Source of the DNA: Blastomonas ursincola
Lineage (GTDB): Bacteria; Pseudomonadota; Alphaproteobacteria; Sphingomonadales; Sphingomonadaceae
Assembly: GCF_013607875.1 (NCBI RefSeq)
Contig: NZ_VDES01000002.1
Span: forward strand, 1,184,297 to 1,248,296
Length of the DNA: 64,000 nucleotides
Direction of reading: 5' to 3'
Shown here: piece by piece, positions 10,192 to 18,819 of the stretch
Layout: every line of letters begins with the position of its first letter
Numbering within the stretch: position 1 is the stretch's first letter
Translations under genes and position numbers: made by a program
Notes under the pieces: generated by a model
Seen by the model: only the letters and a program-made list of their open reading frames with translations
The model's database searches: none
Told to the model about the DNA's origin: nothing

Positions 10192-11040
10192 TCATGCGCC
10201 TGTTTCTGCAAAGGCGGTATCGAGCCCAACCGCTTCCCAAACCTCCAATTCTGCCAGGAGCGCCTGGGCGTGATCGCGCACGGCCATGATGGCGTCTTCG
10301 CCCAGTTGCAGACGAAGCGGGGTATCCGGTGCCTGGAGCGCCAGACCGATGGCTTGGGCAGCCTTCATCGGATCGCCAGCTTGGCTGAGGTGCATGCCCG
10401 ACGCAAAGTCCCGTGTTCCCGAGACCGCTTCCCGATAATCCGCGATGATCGGCATATGGCGAAGAGCACTGCCTGCAAACGAGGTGCGGAATGCTCCGGG
10501 CTCGACTATCATGACCTTGATGCCGAATGGCGCCAGTTCACCGTGCAACCCCTCCGAAAGCCCTTCCAGCGCGAACTTGCTGGCCGAATAGGGGGCGAAG
10601 CCGGGAACGGACATTTGGCCGCCCATGCTCGAGACATTAACGATGGCTCCTGAACCCTGCTTGCGCATGAATGGCAGGGCAGCGCGGATGACAGTCGTAG
10701 CTCCGAAGAAATTGGTCTCCATCAGCGCGCGCAATTCGTGCTCGGGCGTCTCTTCGACAGCACCGACGATACCATAGCCAGCGTTGTTGATGAGTATGTC
10801 GATCCGGCCAAAGCGGGCGATCGCCTCTGCGACTGCGGCTTCGGCATCGCCCGCCATGGTGACGTCCAGCTTCAATGCGATGATGCGCTCGGGCGCTGAG
10901 TTGACAAGCGCGTCGAGCCGATCAGGGCTGCGCGCGGTCGCGACGACGTTATCGCCTTGGGCCAGTGCGTACCGCGCAAAAGCCTCGCCGAAGCCGCTCG
11001 ATGCACCCGTGATGAACCACGTTTGGGCTTGCCTGGTCAT
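10192..11040 (-). CDS. Short-chain dehydrogenase/reductase
   Basis: A 282-residue classical SDR. The NAD(P)-binding motif TGASSGFG is at residues 11-18, NNAG in the middle, and the catalytic YSASK with an upstream Ser in NVSSMGG. An AGGAGA site precedes the ATG. It faces a divergently transcribed LysR-type regulator 118 bp away, the usual arrangement of a regulator and its target. Substrate unknown; an NADP-dependent ketone or alcohol oxidoreductase is the safe description. Confidence 0.9.
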   Translation of the reverse strand: MTRQAQTWFITGASSGFGEAFARYALAQGDNVVATARSPDRLDALVNSAPERIIALKLDVTMAGDAEAAVAEAIARFGRIDILINNAGYGIVGAVEETPEHELRALMETNFFGATTVIRAALPFMRKQGSGAIVNVSSMGGQMSVPGFAPYSASKFALEGLSEGLHGELAPFGIKVMIVEPGAFRTSFAGSALRHMPIIADYREAVSGTRDFASGMHLSQAGDPMKAAQAIGLALQAPDTPLRLQLGEDAIMAVRDHAQALLAELEVWEAVGLDTAFAETGA

Positions 11041-11158
11041 TTCATGTCTCCTCTTTTCTTAAAACTTGCGCCTTGCTGGGCGTGCGACATGTATGGCGTT
11101 CAGGCGATCATTCGATAATGCGCTTCAAACTGCACGCACTATGCGATATGATTCAGTA
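11041..11158. promoter_or_regulatory. Divergent SDR / LysR intergenic region
   Basis: This 118-bp stretch separates the minus-strand SDR from the plus-strand LysR gene and must hold both promoters. It is AT-richer than its surroundings, with imperfect dyads such as ATTCGATAAT and TATGCGATAT close to the regulator start, the usual place for a LysR operator. No exact operator or promoter boxes are claimed. Confidence 0.45.
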
Positions 11159-12046
11159 ATGGATCGAGACCTCCTTGCGCATCTGCCGGTCGTCCGCAGG
11201 GTTGCCGAACGACGGAGCTTTGCCCGTGCAGCTGCGGAGCTGGGGCTGAGCCCGTCTGCCGTCAGCCATGCCGTCCGGCTGTTCGAGGAGCGATTGCGTA
11301 CGCCCCTATTTGCCCGCACGACCCGGAGCGTCTCGCTGACTGAAGCGGGGCAAACCTTTCTCGCTGCCGCGATTCCGGCGCTCGATGCGCTCGAAGAGGC
11401 CGCATCCATGATCCAGGCCGCCGATGGAAATGTGACCGGGACAGTTCGCATCAACGCACCGAGCGTAGCCATGCCGCTGGCATTGACGCGGATCATTGCC
11501 AGACTTGCCGGTCGTCATCCGCGCTTGGTGGTCGAGGTGACAAGCGACGAGGCTCTGGTCGACATCGTGCGCGCAGGCCATGATATGGGGGTTCGTCTGG
11601 GCGAGATGATTGCACAGGACATGGTTGCAGTCCGGCTGACGCCGCCGTTCAAGGCCATTATGGCTGCCTCGCCAGAATATCTCCGGCTGCGTGGAAAACC
11701 GCGGGCGTTGGCCGATCTGAAGACCCACAACTGCATAGGCTTTCGTCAGTTGAGTGGCGGTGGCGTTTACGCATGGGATTTGGCCGACGAAGGGAAGGAT
11801 GTCGCCGTCAAGGTCTCCGGCTCGGTCCGGGTTACTGAACCATTGCTGGCGATCGAGCTTGCATCCCAGAGCGTCGGAATTGCCTATGGCTTTGAACCGC
11901 TGATGCGCGATGCAATCCAGGCGGGGAGGCTTGAACAGGTGCTCCCCGCAGCGTCCATCGAGGAACCGGGGCTGTTCCTTTATTTCCCGCGCCGTGCAAC
12001 CCAGGCTCCAAAAATCAGGGCTTTCGTAGATGCAGTGCGCGCATAG
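11159..12046 (+). CDS. LysR-type transcriptional regulator
   Basis: A 295-residue regulator. The ATG at 11159 (MDRDLLAHLPVV) was chosen because it places the winged helix-turn-helix at the expected N-terminal position (SFARAAAELGLSPSAVSHAV). A longer reading from 11066 would add 31 residues without family support. The C-terminal half is the periplasmic-binding-fold effector domain (GTVRINAPSVAMPLAL onward). It is divergent from an SDR gene, the likely target. It belongs to the subgroup that commonly controls oxidoreductases; the inducer is unknown. Confidence 0.9.
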   Translation: MDRDLLAHLPVVRRVAERRSFARAAAELGLSPSAVSHAVRLFEERLRTPLFARTTRSVSLTEAGQTFLAAAIPALDALEEAASMIQAADGNVTGTVRINAPSVAMPLALTRIIARLAGRHPRLVVEVTSDEALVDIVRAGHDMGVRLGEMIAQDMVAVRLTPPFKAIMAASPEYLRLRGKPRALADLKTHNCIGFRQLSGGGVYAWDLADEGKDVAVKVSGSVRVTEPLLAIELASQSVGIAYGFEPLMRDAIQAGRLEQVLPAASIEEPGLFLYFPRRATQAPKIRAFVDAVRA

Positions 12047-12158
12047 GTGTATCCCGGTTCAGGCATGGAAACATTCGTAAATTTGATGTAACGTCTTCAA
12101 GTCCGCAATCTGCATCAGCGAATGGACCCAGCGTTGCGAAAGGTGCTAAATCGGGGGC

Positions 12159-12530
12159 ATGCATTTTGTTCATGATCCCCTAGCACCTGCCGCCGCACCA
12201 ATCGCATTTGAGGACTTTCTGAAAGTCGATATTCGAGTGGGCCGGATCATCGAAGCGCGCCCCTTTCCCGAAGCGCGCAAGCCTGCCCTGAAGCTGCAGA
12301 TCGATTTCGGTCCCACGATCGGCGTTAAGCGGTCATCCGCTCAGATTACGGAGCATTACACCCCGGAGACATTGACCGGCCGCCTGATCGCTGCAGTCGT
12401 CAACTTTCCGCCGCGCCAGATTGGCAAGTTCCTGTCAGAAGTCCTGACAGTCGGCTTTCCGGACGAGAACGGCGCGGTGGTACTGTTCGCACCCGATGGT
12501 AATGTTCCTGTGGGCGCGAGGCTATTCTGA
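12159..12530 (+). CDS. csaA: CsaA-like tRNA-binding/chaperone protein
   Basis: A 123-residue protein that is essentially one tRNA-binding OB-fold domain ([17 protein letters not shown], then [19 protein letters not shown] near the C-terminus), matching CsaA in length and motifs. CsaA is a dimeric protein with export-related chaperone activity that binds tRNA-like structures. It stands alone, about 110 bp after the LysR gene and about 200 bp before a TetR gene. Confidence 0.88.
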   Translation: MHFVHDPLAPAAAPIAFEDFLKVDIRVGRIIEARPFPEARKPALKLQIDFGPTIGVKRSSAQITEHYTPETLTGRLIAAVVNFPPRQIGKFLSEVLTVGFPDENGAVVLFAPDGNVPVGARLF

Positions 12531-12727
12531 CATGTAATCCGGTCCGATCTGCCTCTTTTTCTTTTTGCCTGTAGAGGGTTGTGCTTTTTTGGCTTTGCGT
12601 GATCAAGGACTTAGAAAGCTAGCAACGCGGTATCGAACAGCAGCCGCTGGTTCGCTCAAAGCCATGCCTCTCCCAGTGATTCCGCAGCGACCAGAACCAG
12701 ACGGAAGTTGCGCCTGATCGCCGCACG

Positions 12728-13375
12728 ATGTTAAGCATAGGCATGAAAGGTTCCGACACCGTCCTGCGCGCCCGTCCGAAACAGGCGCGCAGCCGCGAGA
12801 CGATGCAGCGTCTGCTTGATCAGGCAGAAGCGTTGTTGGTCGAGTTTGGCGTGAACGGCTTCAACACGAATCTGCTGGCCGACCGTTCGGGAGTGGGGCC
12901 GCGCGCGGTCTATCGCTATTTTCCCAACAAATGGGCTGTGCTCACTGAACTGGTAGAACGTTCCTGCGAGCGCGAGAGGCAGTGGATCGGGAGCTTCCGC
13001 GCGCTTCGGGCAGGTACTGACTGGCGACGTATCAGCGACCGGATGGTCGACAGCTTCTATTTTGCTGCGCGGCGAAGCCCGGTTTATGCATTGCTCCGCG
13101 CCGCCTGCCAGGTCTCTCCACAGCTTCAATCGGTCGACGCGCGTCATATTCTGGCCCTCGAGACGAATCTTGCGGCCGCCCTGGTGGATCTCGGGGTTGA
13201 ACTCGATGCGATGCGGCGCGGCGTGATCTGCCGGATTATCATCGAGACATCTGGTCGGGTGATCGATTTGGCGCTCAAGGCCGAGCCTGAGGAGGCGGCG
13301 CTCCTGATTGCCGAGCTCAAAGGCATGATTCACAGCCTCGTGGCTCCCCACATCGCCGAGCCCGCCGAGAGCTAG
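12728..13375 (+). CDS. TetR-family transcriptional regulator
   Basis: A 215-residue one-domain regulator with an N-terminal TetR helix-turn-helix around residues 40-65 (LLADRSGVGPRAVYRYFPNK) and a helical ligand domain without a recognised subfamily signature. The start could also be the ATG at 12743; neither has a strong ribosome site. Its last four bases overlap the end of the convergent Coq4-like gene. The target is unknown; the neighbouring Coq4-like gene is a candidate only by proximity. Confidence 0.85.
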   Translation: MLSIGMKGSDTVLRARPKQARSRETMQRLLDQAEALLVEFGVNGFNTNLLADRSGVGPRAVYRYFPNKWAVLTELVERSCERERQWIGSFRALRAGTDWRRISDRMVDSFYFAARRSPVYALLRAACQVSPQLQSVDARHILALETNLAAALVDLGVELDAMRRGVICRIIIETSGRVIDLALKAEPEEAALLIAELKGMIHSLVAPHIAEPAES

Positions 13376-14154
13376 ATCGGTGCCGTAACCGGACGAGCCG
13401 GGCCGCCGATGCGGTAGGGATCGATTCCCTGTTCCCGCAGGCGCGCGTGTGCACGCCTATAGACACTAGGCTCACCGATCCCCATTCGCCGCCGCGCCGC
13501 TGCCAGCGGTTCAGCGAGCAGGGCACTGATGTTTTGGCGGAAAATCGCCTGCGCCGCGCGCCCGTTGCGCCGAGCCTCGGCCACCGCACCGATGAAGGGC
13601 GCGCGGCCAGGCACCCTCAACGCGAATTCGGCGGTGCCCGCCCAAGCAATGATCGTCTCGGTCCAGTCGCGGTACTGCCCGCTGGTGAAGCCGAGTACGC
13701 ATTGCTCGCCCAGAGGATCGCGGCCATAGCCGGTCAGGACATGAGCGAGATCATGCGTGTCTCGCAGGCGGTTGACGAACCATTGCATCTGGTCTGCATA
13801 TTCGACCTGACCCGGAAACCGGCTCGCAGCGACCAGTCCAGCTGCGGTCAGCCCCTCGGTCCGCATGAAGGCGACATACGCGTGGGCGACGCTGTCCGGA
13901 CCGAAAGCCAGCAGGCGCTCATGGTCGTCGAGCAACGGAGCGAGTGCAGGTTCACTGGTCATCAAATCCTGTCCCAGACTGCTGAGGCAGAAGTCCACGC
14001 CGATGCGCCTCGTGCTCCGGTTGGGAAGACACTCGCCCATCAGAAACACTTGCGCGGTATCATCAGCATTGCGGGCCAGGGCTCGGAAGTGATGCAGCGC
14101 CTGCAATGGGCGCATTCGTCGAGGCGGGCGATCGGGATGGAAGGCAGGCATCAT
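13372..14154 (-). CDS. Coq4-like (ubiquinone biosynthesis COQ4 family) protein
   Basis: A 260-residue protein with the COQ4 metal-site signature HDxxHx(11)E intact: H134, D135, H138 and E150 (HDLAHVLTGYGRDPLGE). COQ4 proteins organise ubiquinone synthesis or act on its head-group intermediates; bacterial homologues are often stand-alone and uncharacterised. The C-terminus ends within the TetR gene (4-bp tail-to-tail overlap). It has no ubiquinone genes beside it, so a role outside the core pathway is possible. Confidence 0.8.
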   Translation of the reverse strand: MMPAFHPDRPPRRMRPLQALHHFRALARNADDTAQVFLMGECLPNRSTRRIGVDFCLSSLGQDLMTSEPALAPLLDDHERLLAFGPDSVAHAYVAFMRTEGLTAAGLVAASRFPGQVEYADQMQWFVNRLRDTHDLAHVLTGYGRDPLGEQCVLGFTSGQYRDWTETIIAWAGTAEFALRVPGRAPFIGAVAEARRNGRAAQAIFRQNISALLAEPLAAARRRMGIGEPSVYRRAHARLREQGIDPYRIGGPARPVTAPI

Positions 14155-14830
14155 GGTGTCAAGGCTCCAATCTACGAGTCCGGCCGTCTAAAAAAGAAAG
14201 TAATGACTTCCAAAATGTGTGTCAATCGCTATGTGGCAAGGTCTTCAAAAGCTACGCATTCACCCGCGAACTTGGAAAAAACTGTGCGGCATCTGCTCGC
14301 CGTCGATGCGGAGTAGCTTGCCGCACTGACCAGCGCGCCCGGGTCGAGAACATACAAGTTGCAGAATGCTGCTGCAGGGCTGAGGCTGATTTAGGCGGTC
14401 ATGATTGCATAGGTTCCAACGCATTGGCCGAGGCCAAACCCGCGCCGGAGCTCGTGATGGCGAGGCCGAATATCAGATGCAGGCAAAAGCTGCCGGTCGC
14501 CGGGCCTTCAACGCCTGATCAGCTCCTCGGACTGCGCAAATCCAGCGTGCCAATGAACTGTGGAGAGGGGCAGTTGTGGCCTCCGATTCCGCGAAAAGCA
14601 TCCAGTGTCCTAGGCCCGAGAGCATCGCATCGGCGGGCCCCCTTTGACTTGGTAAAGGCCTGGTCGGTTAGGGGGGCATCAAATTCGCTTCCTCCCAATC
14701 CTTGATCAACTGCACAGACATGCTTAGGCCCGGGCGATTTGCCCGTAGTTGCCGGCGCGTGCTCATCATCTTGAGCGCTCAGGTTACCCCACGAGCCAGA
14801 AACTGGGGTTCACCAATGGGTTGGCGGAAC
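14155..14830. other. 676-bp region without a recognisable gene
   Basis: No convincing coding sequence, RNA gene or repeat was found. Open frames here are short on both strands, Cys/Arg-rich and unlike any family I know. The stretch is AT-richer near 14190-14290, just upstream of the Coq4-like start, where that gene's promoter must lie. It may be decayed sequence. Confidence 0.5.
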
Positions 14831-15715
14831 CTAAGGTTTGTCGGCTAAGGCGGTGATCAACGCATCGCGTGCAAAGGCGACGCGCGGGTGGCGCAGGGAC
14901 GATTTGGCCCAGACGAGATAGAATGCGTTGGTCGGCACGTTCACCGGCGCCGCGATTTCGACAAGGACGCAAGCAGCGCGCTGGGCATCCGTGAGATAGC
15001 TCGGCAGCACCGTCCACCCCAATCCCGCGCACAAGGCGGATCGCAAGACTCGAAGATCGGGCGCGGTCAGCGCAGGGGGGCGCGACACTTCGATGCTGTT
15101 CGCTTCGAGCCAGTTCCTCACCAGCGGCCGGTCAAGATCGTAGGCGAGATGCGGCACGGTATTGAGAGCATGTGCCAGAGGACTTCGCCCGATCTGCTCG
15201 GCCACCGAGGGTGCCGCCACTGCCCGCAGATCTTCAGTGCCGACTTTCTGATAGGCGAGCCGCGCGTCATCCGGCTGTGAGGCTGTGAACCCGAGGTGCA
15301 CCCTGTCATCAAGCAGCATGGCGTAAAGCGCATCACGCCCGCCGATATGCAACCGCAGATCGAGCCCCGCCGCAATCAGGGGGCCTAGCCTCGGCGTGAT
15401 CATTTCGCCCAGCATATCGGATGGTGCGGCGATGTGGACGGTCCCCGAGATTCTGATCGAGCGGGCACGTGCAGCCGAGAGCGCGGCTTCGGCTGTATCG
15501 AGACTGCCGCCGATGGAGAGCGCGAGATCGTCGGCGATGGCCGTGGGCCGCACTCCGCGCGAATGCCGGTCGAATAGCGGGTGGCCAAGCTGCGCTTCCA
15601 GCGAGGCGATATGCTGAGAGGCGGCGGGCTGGGTGAGGCCGAGCGCGCGTGCCGCATCGCTCAGCGAACGGCGTCGGTAAACTTCGACAAAGGTGCGCAG
15701 CTGCTGGAGAGACAT
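14831..15715 (-). CDS. LysR-type regulator of the adjacent detoxification operon
   Basis: A 294-residue LysR protein from the ATG at 15715 (MSLQQLRTFVEV), chosen because it gives the canonical N-terminal helix-turn-helix (SLSDAARALGLTQPAASQHI). An upstream extension would run into the promoter of the divergent operon. The effector domain follows from about residue 90. It is transcribed away from the DJ-1 / glyoxalase / Old Yellow Enzyme operon with a 99-bp shared promoter region carrying a dyad, so it very likely senses an electrophile or redox cue and controls that operon. Confidence 0.9.
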   Translation of the reverse strand: MSLQQLRTFVEVYRRRSLSDAARALGLTQPAASQHIASLEAQLGHPLFDRHSRGVRPTAIADDLALSIGGSLDTAEAALSAARARSIRISGTVHIAAPSDMLGEMITPRLGPLIAAGLDLRLHIGGRDALYAMLLDDRVHLGFTASQPDDARLAYQKVGTEDLRAVAAPSVAEQIGRSPLAHALNTVPHLAYDLDRPLVRNWLEANSIEVSRPPALTAPDLRVLRSALCAGLGWTVLPSYLTDAQRAACVLVEIAAPVNVPTNAFYLVWAKSSLRHPRVAFARDALITALADKP

Positions 15716-15723
15716 TCCCGTTC

Positions 15724-15739
15724 CATAAAACAATTTATG
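15724..15739. promoter_or_regulatory. Palindrome in LysR / DJ-1 divergent promoter
   Basis: CATAAA-acaa-TTTATG is a perfect 6-bp inverted repeat with a 4-bp spacer, 9 bp from the LysR start. Its position and dyad symmetry fit a LysR-type operator used both for autoregulation and for activation of the divergent operon. It is AT-rich in otherwise GC-rich DNA. Confidence 0.5.
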
Positions 15740-15814
15740 CCTGACCGCTATTCCTCTTGGATTTCCTGATGAAACCTTCGGCCTATCTGGGTCGTCCATC
15801 GAAGGAGCCAACCC

Positions 15815-16630
15815 ATGCAAGACCGACGCACTTTTCTGACAGGCATGAGCTCGCTCGCCATGGCGGCGGCGGCATCGCCGCTATCGACCGCACATGGTCG
15901 CTCGATCCATCTCCATGACAAAGGACCCAAAGCAATGACCCGCATTCTGATGATTGCCACCTCGGCAGACCGCATGATCCCCGGCACCGAACCGACCGGC
16001 GTGTGGCTCGAAGAACTCACCACCCCCTATTACGCCTTTCGCGACTCCGGGGCCGAGGTCACGCTTGCCTCGATCAGGGGCGGCGCGATCCCGGTCGATC
16101 AGCGCAGCGTCAATGCCGATGGCGAGAACGATGCTTCTGTCGAACGCTATCTCAAGGACGAGGCGCTGAAGGCCGAGATTGCAAGCACGCCGGCGTTCAC
16201 CAGCATCGATCCCGACGGGTATGACGCGGTGTTCCTGCCGGGCGGCCACGGCACGATGTTCGACTATCCGGTAAGCGAGGAACTGGCGCGGCTGGTCGAG
16301 CGGTTCGACCGCGAGGGCAAGATCGTTGCTGCGGTCTGCCATGGCCCGGCGGGACTGGTCTCCGCGAAGAAGCCCGACGGCACACCGCTGGTCGCAGGAC
16401 GCCGCGTTGCCGCTTTCACTGACAGCGAGGAACGCGCGGTCGGGCTCGACAATGCCGTTCCCTTCCTGCTGGAAACGCGGATGAAGGAACTGGGCGCGAA
16501 GCACGAGGCGGGCCCCGATTTTCAGCCCTTTGCCCTGCGCGATGGCAATATGGTGACGGGGCAGAACCCCGCCTCGGCCACCCGCACGGCGCAGCTGGTG
16601 ATGGAAGTTCTCAAGGAAAAGGCAGCCTGA
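15815..16630 (+). CDS. DJ-1/PfpI-family protein with Tat-like leader
   Basis: A 271-residue protein. Residues 41-271 form a DJ-1/PfpI (class I amidotransferase-like) domain with the nucleophile-elbow cysteine C175 in [15 protein letters not shown] before it, and a Glu-containing [12 protein letters not shown] as in Hsp31/YajL relatives that hydrate methylglyoxal or deglycate. The first 30 residues (DRRTFLTG, then an Ala-rich stretch ending STAHG) look like a twin-arginine export signal, unusual for this family. An internal ATG at residue 41 would give a cytoplasmic form. An AAGGAG site supports the upstream start. First gene of a three-gene operon. Confidence 0.88.
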   Translation: MQDRRTFLTGMSSLAMAAAASPLSTAHGRSIHLHDKGPKAMTRILMIATSADRMIPGTEPTGVWLEELTTPYYAFRDSGAEVTLASIRGGAIPVDQRSVNADGENDASVERYLKDEALKAEIASTPAFTSIDPDGYDAVFLPGGHGTMFDYPVSEELARLVERFDREGKIVAAVCHGPAGLVSAKKPDGTPLVAGRRVAAFTDSEERAVGLDNAVPFLLETRMKELGAKHEAGPDFQPFALRDGNMVTGQNPASATRTAQLVMEVLKEKAA

Positions 16631-16632
16631 TC

Positions 16633-17088
16633 ATGCACTATCTTCACACCATGCTGCGGGTCAGCGATCCCGAAGCGACGCTGCGCTTCTTCGAATTGCT
16701 GGGCCTTAAGGAAACCCGGCGGATGGAGAGCGAACGCGGGCGCTACACCCTCTTTTTCCTGGCTGCCGATGAGGACCATCGCGGCGAGGGCGAGCGCGGC
16801 AGAGCCGAGGTTGAGCTGACCTACAACTGGCCGCCCGAGGATGGCAGCACGCCCGAGGCCTATACCGGAGGCCGCAATTTCGGTCACCTCGCCTACCGCG
16901 TCGACGACATCTACGAAACCTGTGCCCGGCTGCAAGCCGGCGGCGTGACGATCAACCGGCCACCGCGCGACGGGCACATGGCTTTCGTGCGCTCGCCAGA
17001 CGGCATCTCGATCGAGCTGCTTCAAAAAGGTGAGCACAAGGCCCCCGCCGAGCCCTGGGCCTCAATGCCCAATACGGGAGAATGGTAA
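16633..17088 (+). CDS. Glyoxalase I-like (VOC superfamily) lyase
   Basis: A 151-residue protein with the two beta-alpha-beta-beta-beta modules of lactoylglutathione lyase. The metal-ligand pattern is visible: His5 in YLHTMLRV, Glu in VELTYNWP, His in [10 protein letters not shown] and Glu in SIELLQ. Lactoylglutathione lyase isomerises the methylglyoxal-glutathione hemithioacetal. It begins 2 bp after the DJ-1 gene and overlaps the next gene, so the three are one operon devoted to reactive carbonyls. Confidence 0.9.
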   Translation: MHYLHTMLRVSDPEATLRFFELLGLKETRRMESERGRYTLFFLAADEDHRGEGERGRAEVELTYNWPPEDGSTPEAYTGGRNFGHLAYRVDDIYETCARLQAGGVTINRPPRDGHMAFVRSPDGISIELLQKGEHKAPAEPWASMPNTGEW

Positions 17089-18194
17089 TGGCGCAATTGT
17101 TCGAACCGATCGAGATTGGCGGGCTGCAACTCGCCAACCGCATCGTGATCGCGCCGATGTGCCAGTATTCGGCCGAAGATGGCGCGATGAACGACTGGCA
17201 CCAGATGCATCTGGGCCATCTGGCGATGTCGGGCGCAGCCGCGCTGACCATTGAAGCCACCGCGGTCAGCCCGGAAGGCCGCATTACCTATGGCGATGTC
17301 GGTCTGTACGACGACCGCACGGAGGACGCGATGCGGCGCGTGCTGCAAAGCGTGCGCCGCTGGTCGGACATCCCGCTCGTCATCCAGCTTGCCCATGCAG
17401 GCCGCAAGGCAAGCTGCGCCAAACCCTGGAATGGCGGCGCGCAGATTCCACCCACTGATGCCAATGGCTGGCAAACGGTTGCGCCAAGCGCGCTTGCTTT
17501 CAAGCAGAGCGATCATCCGCCCGTAGCGCTCGATCGCCAGGGCATGGACCGCATCATCGCTGCCTTTGTGGACGCGGCGCAGCGGGCGGACCGGTTGGGA
17601 CTCGATGGGATCCAGATCCACGCCGCGCATGGCTATTTGCTCCACGAATTCCTTTCGCCGTTGTCGAACGCGCGCACGGATGAATATGGCGGCAGTCTCG
17701 AAAATCGGATGCGCGTACCGCTCGAGGTGTTCGACGCGGTGCGTGCAGCATTTCCCGCCGACAAGCCCGTCACTGTGCGCGTGTCCGGCACCGATTGGGT
17801 CGAGGGCGGCTGGACGCCTCATGAAACCGCAGTCTTCGCCCGTGAACTCGAAGCCCGCGGCTGTGCCGCGATTCACGTGTCAAGCGGCGGGCTCGATCCG
17901 CGGCAGGACATTCCAGTGGGCCCGGGCTACCAGGTACCGCTGGCCCGCACGGTCAAGGATACTGTGAACATGCCGGTTATCGCCGTGGGCCTCATCACCG
18001 ATCCGCATCAGGCCGAACAGATCATCGCGCGCGGCGAGGCCGACATGATCGCGATTGCGCGCACGGTGCTGTGGGACCCCCGCTGGCCGTGGCACGCCGC
18101 CGCTGCGCTGGGGGCATCGGCCAAGGCACCACCGCAATATCTCCGCTCCGAGCCGCGCGAAGCCGGGCGCATCCTCAAGGAAATGAAGCCATGA
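17088..18194 (+). CDS. NADH:flavin oxidoreductase, Old Yellow Enzyme family (YqjM/XenA type)
   Basis: A 368-residue FMN-dependent ene-reductase. The YqjM-class cysteine C25 lies in APMCQYS, the substrate-binding His pair in IQIHAAHGYLLHEFLSPLSN, and phosphate-binding residues in the C-terminal third. Such enzymes reduce activated C=C bonds of enals, quinones and nitro compounds. The start is taken at the ATG overlapping the upstream TAA (TAATG); an in-frame ATG two codons earlier is possible. It closes the electrophile-detoxification operon; a truncated lipoprotein frame begins inside its stop. Confidence 0.92.
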   Translation: MAQLFEPIEIGGLQLANRIVIAPMCQYSAEDGAMNDWHQMHLGHLAMSGAAALTIEATAVSPEGRITYGDVGLYDDRTEDAMRRVLQSVRRWSDIPLVIQLAHAGRKASCAKPWNGGAQIPPTDANGWQTVAPSALAFKQSDHPPVALDRQGMDRIIAAFVDAAQRADRLGLDGIQIHAAHGYLLHEFLSPLSNARTDEYGGSLENRMRVPLEVFDAVRAAFPADKPVTVRVSGTDWVEGGWTPHETAVFARELEARGCAAIHVSSGGLDPRQDIPVGPGYQVPLARTVKDTVNMPVIAVGLITDPHQAEQIIARGEADMIAIARTVLWDPRWPWHAAAALGASAKAPPQYLRSEPREAGRILKEMKP

Positions 18195-18295
18195 GACGCT
18201 CCATCAAACTTGTGCTCGCCGCTGCCGGCGTCGTTACGCTTGCGGCCTGCTCGACCACCCCGGAAGCCACCTGGCAGATTTTGGTTATTCGGTAG
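18191..18295 (+). pseudogene. Truncated lipoprotein gene
   Basis: The ATG overlaps the stop of the Old Yellow Enzyme gene (ATGA), and the frame encodes a clean lipoprotein signal (MRRSIKLVLAAAGVVTLAAC) followed by STTPEATWQ. It then reads a few codons into AT-rich sequence and stops after 34 residues. The signal and the coupling show a real gene whose body has been lost. The break lies close to 18275, where base composition changes abruptly. Confidence 0.75.
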
Positions 18296-18819
18296 TCATA
18301 TAATTTGAGAAATTAACGTCGACAGGGCAAAAATCGGTGGCCCCATTTTGGGGTTGAGGAAGGACGAAATACCGGTCCGATCGGTTCATTCAGCGAGATC
18401 AATTGGACAAAAAAATCGTTAACAGCGTCCGGGAATAGTCACAATTTTTGACTAGAACACTAATGAGATCACATGCTTACTAAAATTATGGGGGCAAATT
18501 TGGGAGCAAAATCGGATATTGGAGATAGTTTATGACAAAAAACAATAAATTAAAGCAATGTTGGGGTCCCATAGGCGCACCAGCGCTCCTCTCCGAAACA
18601 TTACAAGCTCCTTGGGGACAGTTTCCGTCGTTAGCGCAGGACCTGTTTGCTGTCCGGTTCGTCGCCAGCAAGACATCCACGGATCTCGGACAACTGCGAG
18701 AACTCCGTTTAATGATAGCGGAAAATGGCACCCCGGCCTGATCGGGCGCACTCTTTCCCATGGACACGGTAGTGCTCTGCGCGGCACCCATCAGTTGGCC
18801 AACGCGCTCCACGCAGTCG
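18296..18819. other. AT-rich scar between truncated lipoprotein and kdpE
   Basis: About 520 bp with no recognised gene. The first 250 bp are much AT-richer than anything nearby. A segment near 18480-18515 repeats the form GGGGGCAAATTTGGGAGCAAAA, reminiscent of sequence often found next to integrated elements. Short frames (18532-18741 plus; 18486-18812 minus) resemble nothing I can name. It looks like the residue of an insertion-plus-deletion event. The stretch also contains whatever terminator ends the kdp operon, but no clear stem-T-tract was found. Confidence 0.5.

Noticed and set aside
14405-14520. Minus-strand hydrophobic segment resembling a transporter helix
   Set aside because: Only one helix long, with stops on both sides and no family motif; could be chance.
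14106-14705. Plus-strand frame of 199 codons
   Set aside because: Begins inside the Coq4-like gene on the opposite strand, Cys/Arg-rich, no ribosome site and no recognisable domain.
18486-18812. Minus-strand frame of 108 codons in the scar next to kdpE
   Set aside because: No ribosome site or family resemblance; it spans a composition boundary. Kept only as part of the scar description.
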